Source: Candidatus Solincola tengchongensis
GTDB taxonomy: Bacteria > Actinomycetota > Geothermincolia > Geothermincolales > RBG-13-55-18
Direction of reading: 5' to 3'
Assembly: GCA_015711895.1 (NCBI GenBank)
Contig: MU158657.1
Location: 1-10,568, forward strand
Length of the DNA stretch: 10,568 nt
This document shows, piece by piece, positions 6,904 through 10,568 of this stretch; position 1 is the first letter of the stretch, and the number at the start of each line of letters is the position of its first letter. Made by a program: the position numbers and the translations under genes. Under the pieces are notes generated by a model that was not told where the DNA came from, did no database searches, and saw only the letters and a program-made list of their open reading frames with translations.

Positions 6904-7756
6904 GTGGGAGGCGACCCTCCGGGTAGCGGGAATCACGGTGCGGATAAGATCGCGGGTGGGAGACCCCTCCGCCCTTCTCCCCCCGGATTTGGCCGCTTTC
7001 CTCCACGACGGCGTACCCGAGGCGTGGGTGGAGCTGGCGGAGGACGAGGTAGCCCAGGCTGACCCCCTGAGACGTTTTACGCCGCCGCAGTTCAGGTTGA
7101 GGAGCCTACCCGAGGGACTGGCCATGGTGAAGCGCACGGGAGGCGGCGAGGTCCTGGGGACTATGCGTCCCGGAAGGGGCGAGGCTCGCCTCGGGCTCCC
7201 CGACCTGGGGACGGCCTGGCGCGTGGACCAGGAGGAGGAGGGGGTGAGGGAGGCCCTGCAGGCCTTCCTGCGCGCCTTTCTGCAGGCCCTCCTCCTGGAA
7301 ACAGGGGGGACCATGCTCCACGCGGCGGGCATCGAGCTGAAGGGCTGGGGCTTGGCCTTCACCGGCCATACCCGTTCCGGCAAGACCACCCTTGCCCGGA
7401 GGTTTCCCAGGCACCGGGTGCTGGGCGACGATCTGGTGGCCGTGTCGCCTTCGGGGGAAGGTTTCCTGCTCTACGGGACCCCTTGGCCTGGCCGGGAAGG
7501 GGGCCCGGTGTCCTACGGAGGTGTGCCCCTCAGGGCGGTTTTCGTCCTCCGGCCTGGGGAGGAGAAGGGCGTTGCCGCGTGCGCTCCGGCAGAAGCCGTG
7601 TCGCTTCTCGCTGCCGAGGCGCCCCGTCTGGAGATGCCGGATGAGGAAAGCAAGCTGTTGGAAGTATTTTCAAGTTTGTGCGCCGCGGTCCCGATATGCA
7701 GATTGAGCGCCGGGCTGCAGGACGATGTCATGGAGTACGTCGAAGAATTCATCTAA
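6896..7756 (+). CDS. HPr-kinase-like serine kinase of the peptide operon
   Basis: A 286-residue protein whose C-terminal half has the HprK/P fold signature. 'TMLHAAGIELKGWGLAFTG' (139-157) leads into the Walker A loop GHTRSGKT (157-164). An acidic 'LGDDLVAV' follows at 176-183, the usual position of the catalytic/Mg-binding aspartates, then 'YGTPWPGREGG' at 193-203. The N-terminal 130 residues match no domain I can name. Related kinases in lasso-peptide clusters phosphorylate the C-terminal Ser of the precursor, so the likely substrate is the operon's own peptide; residues Ser38 and Tyr37 of the 8923-9075 peptide are possible targets (inference). The start is TTG at 6896, overlapping the PqqD stop, with an AAGGGGG-type site 9-10 bases upstream; the nearby GTG at 6904 is out of frame. 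There is a 37-base gap to the radical SAM gene. Confidence 0.85.
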   Translation: MSEWEATLRVAGITVRIRSRVGDPSALLPPDLAAFLHDGVPEAWVELAEDEVAQADPLRRFTPPQFRLRSLPEGLAMVKRTGGGEVLGTMRPGRGEARLGLPDLGTAWRVDQEEEGVREALQAFLRAFLQALLLETGGTMLHAAGIELKGWGLAFTGHTRSGKTTLARRFPRHRVLGDDLVAVSPSGEGFLLYGTPWPGREGGPVSYGGVPLRAVFVLRPGEEKGVAACAPAEAVSLLAAEAPRLEMPDEESKLLEVFSSLCAAVPICRLSAGLQDDVMEYVEEFI

Positions 7757-7793
7757 GATGGTGGAAAGCGGCCGGCAAGGGAGAGGATACGAA

Positions 7794-8960
7794 ATGCGGA
7801 CACCGAAAGGAGAGGGGACGGAAGTCCTGCGGCGGGAAGACCGGGAATTCGCGGACAGGCTCTACCGTTCGCGGGTGCCTTATTCGGGAAGCCTGGAACT
7901 GACTCACCGCTGCAACCTCTCGTGCCGCCACTGCTACCAGTTGCCGCCGCGCCATGCGGAACTGGATACCCGTGCCTGGGACCGGCTCCTGGAGGAGCTG
8001 TCGAGGTTGGGGTGCCTCCACCTTTCCTTCACCGGTGGGGAGCCCCTGCTGCGCCCTGACCTGCCGGAGCTCCTGGAGCGGGCGGTGGAACTCGACTTCG
8101 CGGTGACCGTGCAGACCAACGCCGTGCTGGTTGACGGGAAGATGGTACGCATCCTTCGGGGCCTGCCCAATGTGAGGGTGGACGTGAGCCTTTACGGGGC
8201 CCGACCCGGGACTCACGATTTCCTGACCCGCGTTCCGGGCTCCTTCGCTGCGACGCTCAGGTCCCTGAACCTCCTCAGGGAAGCGGGAGTCCCCGTGATC
8301 CTCAAGGTGACGGTGGGCAACTTCAACCTCCCGGAGATGAATGACCTGGCCGCCCTCGCTGAGGACCTGAAGGCGGAGGTGGTCTTCTCCCCACTGATAT
8401 TCCCGCGCAATGACGGGGACCCGGCCCCCACGGGGCTCCGCCTCGACGATCGCGGTCTGGAGGATTTCTACCGCCTGGAATGCGGGTATTGGCTAACACG
8501 ATGGCGGGCTCTCACCGGCGGGGAACAGGGTGACCCTTCTTTCCTCGGCCCCGCCATGGAAGGGTGCCTTGTCGGCCTACCCGGAGGGGATGCCTCCGGA
8601 CGGCGCCACTGCGGCTGCGGAAGCACCGTCTTCGCCGTCAACCCCTACGGTGACGTATATCCTTGCGTGGCCTTTCCCCTTGTGGTGGGTAACGTAGCGG
8701 AGGAAGGCTTCGCCGCGGTATGGGAGAACTCTTCGGTGCTACGGATGATAAGGGAAAGCGACGAGGAGATCCCCTCTTCTTGCGAGGACTGCCCGCATTT
8801 GAGCATCTGTCCATTATGCAGAGCACTTTCCTACCTTGAGGACGGTGCACCGATAACCAGGAACCATGAGCGGTGCCGGCAGACACACATCATGACCGGA
8901 GTCTTGTCTGAGGTCTTGGAACATGAAAAAGCAGGCCGGAAAGAGGAAAGAGTACCGTAA
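7794..8960 (+). CDS. Radical SAM/SPASM peptide-modifying enzyme
   Basis: A 388-residue protein counted from ATG 7794, which I prefer because AAGGGAGAGG lies seven bases before it. In-frame ATGs at 7725 and 7758 would add 23 or 12 residues; the 7758 one directly follows the kinase stop. The AdoMet-cleaving cluster motif CxxxCxxC is Cys40, Cys44, Cys47 ('THRCNLSCRHCYQ'), with 'GGEP' at 81-84. The C-terminal SPASM region has a full set for two auxiliary clusters: Cys275-x10-Gly-x4-Cys291, then Cys330-x2-Cys333-x5-Cys339-x2-Cys342, and Cys361; Cys258 and Cys273 are further candidate ligands. Enzymes of this build install thioether or C-C crosslinks or epimerise residues in RiPP precursors held by a PqqD domain. 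No PqqD domain is fused here, consistent with the separate PqqD gene. Its 3' end overlaps the peptide gene at 8923 by 38 bases. Confidence 0.95.
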   Translation: MRTPKGEGTEVLRREDREFADRLYRSRVPYSGSLELTHRCNLSCRHCYQLPPRHAELDTRAWDRLLEELSRLGCLHLSFTGGEPLLRPDLPELLERAVELDFAVTVQTNAVLVDGKMVRILRGLPNVRVDVSLYGARPGTHDFLTRVPGSFAATLRSLNLLREAGVPVILKVTVGNFNLPEMNDLAALAEDLKAEVVFSPLIFPRNDGDPAPTGLRLDDRGLEDFYRLECGYWLTRWRALTGGEQGDPSFLGPAMEGCLVGLPGGDASGRRHCGCGSTVFAVNPYGDVYPCVAFPLVVGNVAEEGFAAVWENSSVLRMIRESDEEIPSSCEDCPHLSICPLCRALSYLEDGAPITRNHERCRQTHIMTGVLSEVLEHEKAGRKEERVP

Positions 8961-9075
8961 ACCGGACATGACCGTTCTGCGCATCAACCGGTTCTTCCTC
9001 GGCGGATGCCAGAACATCTGGCCCAATTGCTATTCCCTGTTCCTCTTCATACCCGGCGCCGCTCGCTGCCGCTGA
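8923..9075 (+). CDS. Candidate RiPP precursor peptide, 50 residues
   Basis: A short ORF starting inside the radical SAM gene in a different frame, with GAGGT nine bases before its ATG. The leader is strongly basic (MKKQAGKRKEYRKP) and carries Tyr11-x-x-Pro14-x-Met16, close to the YxxPxL motif by which lasso leaders bind PqqD-type domains. It is followed by 'TVLRINRFFL', then Gly27-Gly28-Cys29 and 'QNIWPNCYSLFLF' (30-42), ending with PGAARCR. Cysteines 29, 36 and 49, Trp33, Tyr37 and several Phe are possible radical SAM crosslink sites, and Ser38 or Tyr37 possible kinase sites. Gly27-Gly28 is a plausible cleavage region for B2, though the penultimate Thr of lasso leaders is absent. There is no Asp or Glu 7-9 residues after a Gly/Cys core start, which argues against a lasso ring. 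A terminator-like hairpin follows 30 bases after the stop. I do not recognise the peptide family. Confidence 0.7.
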   Translation: MKKQAGKRKEYRKPDMTVLRINRFFLGGCQNIWPNCYSLFLFIPGAARCR

Positions 9076-9105
9076 TCTTGCCGGGAAATACCCGCTCTCC
9101 CTCCG

Positions 9106-9129
9106 AAGATATGCCCACCATGGCATCTT
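9106..9129 (+). terminator. Terminator-like hairpin after the peptide gene
   Basis: AAGATATGCC pairs with GGCATCTT across a 6-base loop (CACCAT) as an 8-bp stem with a two-base bulge, followed by a short T-rich run (CTTTA). It ends the operon 30 bases after the precursor stop. The T-run is short, so termination may be partial. Confidence 0.5.
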
Positions 9130-9130
9130 T

Positions 9131-9327
9131 ACGAACATAACGGGCACATGTGTTCGGGATATGGAACCCCCTTTCCGCGTACCTGGCCCCGCAGCGTAAT
9201 GGCCATCCCCCTCCTTCCGCCATCCATAAGGCTTTTATCTGGACATAACTGGCACATGAGTTCGGTATGAACCCTATACGTCATGGTCGCTGTGAAAGGC
9301 GGCGCGAGGCAGCCTGAACGAACATAA
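9131..9327 (+). repeat. Imperfect direct repeats in non-coding DNA
   Basis: Two copies of a roughly 35-base element occur 108 bases apart, at 9133-9171 and 9241-9275. They share the pattern G-R-ACATAAC-K-GGCACATG-W-GTTCGG followed by TATG and AACCC, with small gaps. A third partial copy (ACGAACATAA) is at 9318-9327, identical over ten bases to 9131-9140. The stretch 9076-9497 contains no supported gene. Repeats of this kind occur as transposase-binding sites near insertion-sequence ends, or as operators; I cannot tell which, and no transposase gene is nearby. Confidence 0.6.
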
Positions 9328-9497
9328 AAAGGCCGTTTATTCGCTTGAGGAAAGGGGTTTCCGTTCAACCTCCCATGCACACCGCTGACGGGCATATTGC
9401 TCCGATGGCCGGATTTTTTGAAAGTCCCAGAAACTATTCGCCGTTCTCTGAAGCGAGGAACGGAGAAAGAATCGACGGAAGGGACAGTCAGAAAAAG

Positions 9498-10568
9498 ATG
9501 AACCCCGAGGGAAAGCGAGCCAAGATGAAAGGTTACCGGAAACACCAGCTTGCGGGGGCCACGCTGGCAGCCCTGCTTGTCATCGCCTCCCTTTCCCTTG
9601 CTTTCACCGGGCCGGCGGCCAGGGAGGGCGTTCCGGTGGCGGCCGCCCGCGGGCAGCAGGTCAGCGGTGTGGCGGCACCGGTAGCCGACAAGGTGACCCT
9701 TACGGGCAGGGAAGTCGCCAGGATTCCCGAGGTGACGATACCCGAAGGGACTTCTGCTCTTGCAGTTTCCCCGAAGGTGAAGGAGGGCGTGAAAACGCAG
9801 CCCTCGGGAGGCGACGCGGAATCCAAGCCGGTGGATGGAGGCGAAGCGCAGAAGGCCATACCACCGGATAAGATCCCCATACCGGAAACGGGGGTCAACC
9901 CGCCGACCGACCTCGCCGGGACCTTCGTGCCCCAGCAGAAGCCCTATGTGCTGCTCAAATGGAATGGCAACAACCATCCCAAGTTCTTGCGCGAGTTCCG
10001 GATCTACCGGGTGGTGGCAGGCGAGGAACTGGTGGGGGATCCGGCCCCCATAGACAGCACCAAGAAGGAGCAGTACCAGGATTTCGGTCTGGAGCTCGGA
10101 AAGACTTACGTCTACTGGGTGACCGCGGTCTCCAAGAGCGGGGAGGAGAGTGCGCCTTCCAACACTGTGGAGGTTGTGACCTACCAGGACCTGCCACCCC
10201 AGACGCCGCAGGGCCTCACAGCGGCGGCCGTCGATCCCGGGGTTTGCCTGGATTGGCTGCCCAACCCGGAATCGGACGTGATCGGCTACATGGTCTACAT
10301 GATGAGCGGGGGTGTCTATCAAAAGCTGACCGCTCAACCGGTAACGGAAAATCACTTCTATCACCCCACCGGAGTTGCGGGTAACGTCTACGCCGTGACC
10401 GCGGTCAACGTCTTCGGCACGGAATCCGATTACGCAGTGGCCGAGGCATTTCTAGCCGCACCCTCCTATTTCGAGGAATGCGCTGCCGGCGTGGTCATGG
10501 AGGGCCTGTGGGTCTACGAAGCGTACCCGGAGGCCTCCGGAGGCAGGATACTGGTGGCCGGAAAAGCG
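9498..10568 (+). CDS. Secreted fibronectin type III domain protein (3' partial)
   Basis: The frame stays open to the window end (357 residues seen). After a short basic start comes a signal-peptide-like hydrophobic stretch (about residues 18-37, 'LAGATLAALLVIASLSLAF') ending near 'GPAA'. A low-complexity Pro/Lys/Gly/Val linker covers about 45-145. Two fibronectin type III-like units follow: about 148-228 (with 'KPYVLLKWN', 'FRIYRV', 'GKTYVYWVTAVSKSGEESAPSN') and about 232-318 ('PQGLTAAAV', 'VIGYMVYMM', 'VYAVTAVNVFGTESDYA'). From about 323 a new domain begins; its 'EGLWVYEAYPEASGGRILV' resembles the opening of carbohydrate-binding-like jelly-roll modules. The product is probably an exported or surface protein acting on polymers or other cells. 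ATG 9498 and ATG 9525 are both possible starts with weak, distant ribosome sites; 9525 gives the tidier signal peptide. An in-frame ATG at 9405 seems too far upstream. A minus-strand frame at 9129-10364 is its shadow. Confidence 0.85.
   Translation, partial: MNPEGKRAKMKGYRKHQLAGATLAALLVIASLSLAFTGPAAREGVPVAAARGQQVSGVAAPVADKVTLTGREVARIPEVTIPEGTSALAVSPKVKEGVKTQPSGGDAESKPVDGGEAQKAIPPDKIPIPETGVNPPTDLAGTFVPQQKPYVLLKWNGNNHPKFLREFRIYRVVAGEELVGDPAPIDSTKKEQYQDFGLELGKTYVYWVTAVSKSGEESAPSNTVEVVTYQDLPPQTPQGLTAAAVDPGVCLDWLPNPESDVIGYMVYMMSGGVYQKLTAQPVTENHFYHPTGVAGNVYAVTAVNVFGTESDYAVAEAFLAAPSYFEECAAGVVMEGLWVYEAYPEASGGRILVAGKA

Noticed and set aside
6195..9075. Calling the operon a lasso-peptide cluster
   Set aside because: B2 and PqqD fit, but there is no asparagine-synthetase-like cyclase, and the candidate core has no Asp/Glu at positions 7-9 for ring closure.
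9129..10364. 411-codon open frame on the minus strand
   Set aside because: It overlaps the + strand FN3 protein and the direct repeats, with no recognisable domain. The + strand frame shows a signal peptide and FN3 motifs.

Overview
The window is GC-rich bacterial DNA. Two large cell-surface or secreted proteins lie at its ends. GTG and TTG starts, one apparently leaderless promoter, and a surface protein built from tandem repeats of the 'WYLPEG...GFDEWVL..NPN' type together suggest an uncultured actinobacterial lineage. That placement is an inference, and no rRNA or marker gene is present to confirm it.

Layout: (1) 2-1372 (+), the 3' part of a surface protein with four tandem repeats of about 106 residues. 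(2) 1549-2682 (-), a nucleotidyltransferase of the PF14907 (NTP_transf_5) type, convergent with it. (3) 2683-3430, about 750 bases with no gene I can support. (4) 3431-5098 (-), a complete medium/long-chain acyl-CoA ligase, with a stem-loop right after its stop and a strong Shine-Dalgarno. (5) 5099-6182, about 1.1 kb of mostly non-coding DNA holding a broken N-terminal piece of an IS256-family transposase and several hairpins. (6) 6195-9075 (+), a compact operon. (7) 9076-9497, non-coding, with a terminator-like hairpin and imperfect direct repeats. (8) 9498-10568 (+), the start of a secreted fibronectin type III protein that runs off the window.

The operon is the main point of interest. It encodes a lasso-type B2 leader peptidase (Cys/His transglutaminase-like fold), a PqqD-family leader-binding protein, an HPr-kinase-like P-loop kinase, a radical SAM/SPASM enzyme, and a 50-residue ORF at 8923-9075 that starts inside the radical SAM gene in another frame. 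That small ORF looks like a RiPP precursor. It has a basic leader with a YxxPxM motif resembling the lasso-leader YxxPxL recognition motif, then GGC and a short hydrophobic, aromatic core with three cysteines. No asparagine-synthetase-like lasso cyclase is present in the window. The set therefore looks like a RiPP pathway in which the lasso-style leader-processing pair (PqqD plus B2) is combined with a radical SAM modifying enzyme and a kinase. The nucleotidyltransferase, whose family recurs beside such kinases and PqqD proteins, lies 3.5 kb away and has the same 9-base promoter element (CGCTATACT) upstream. It may belong to the same system.
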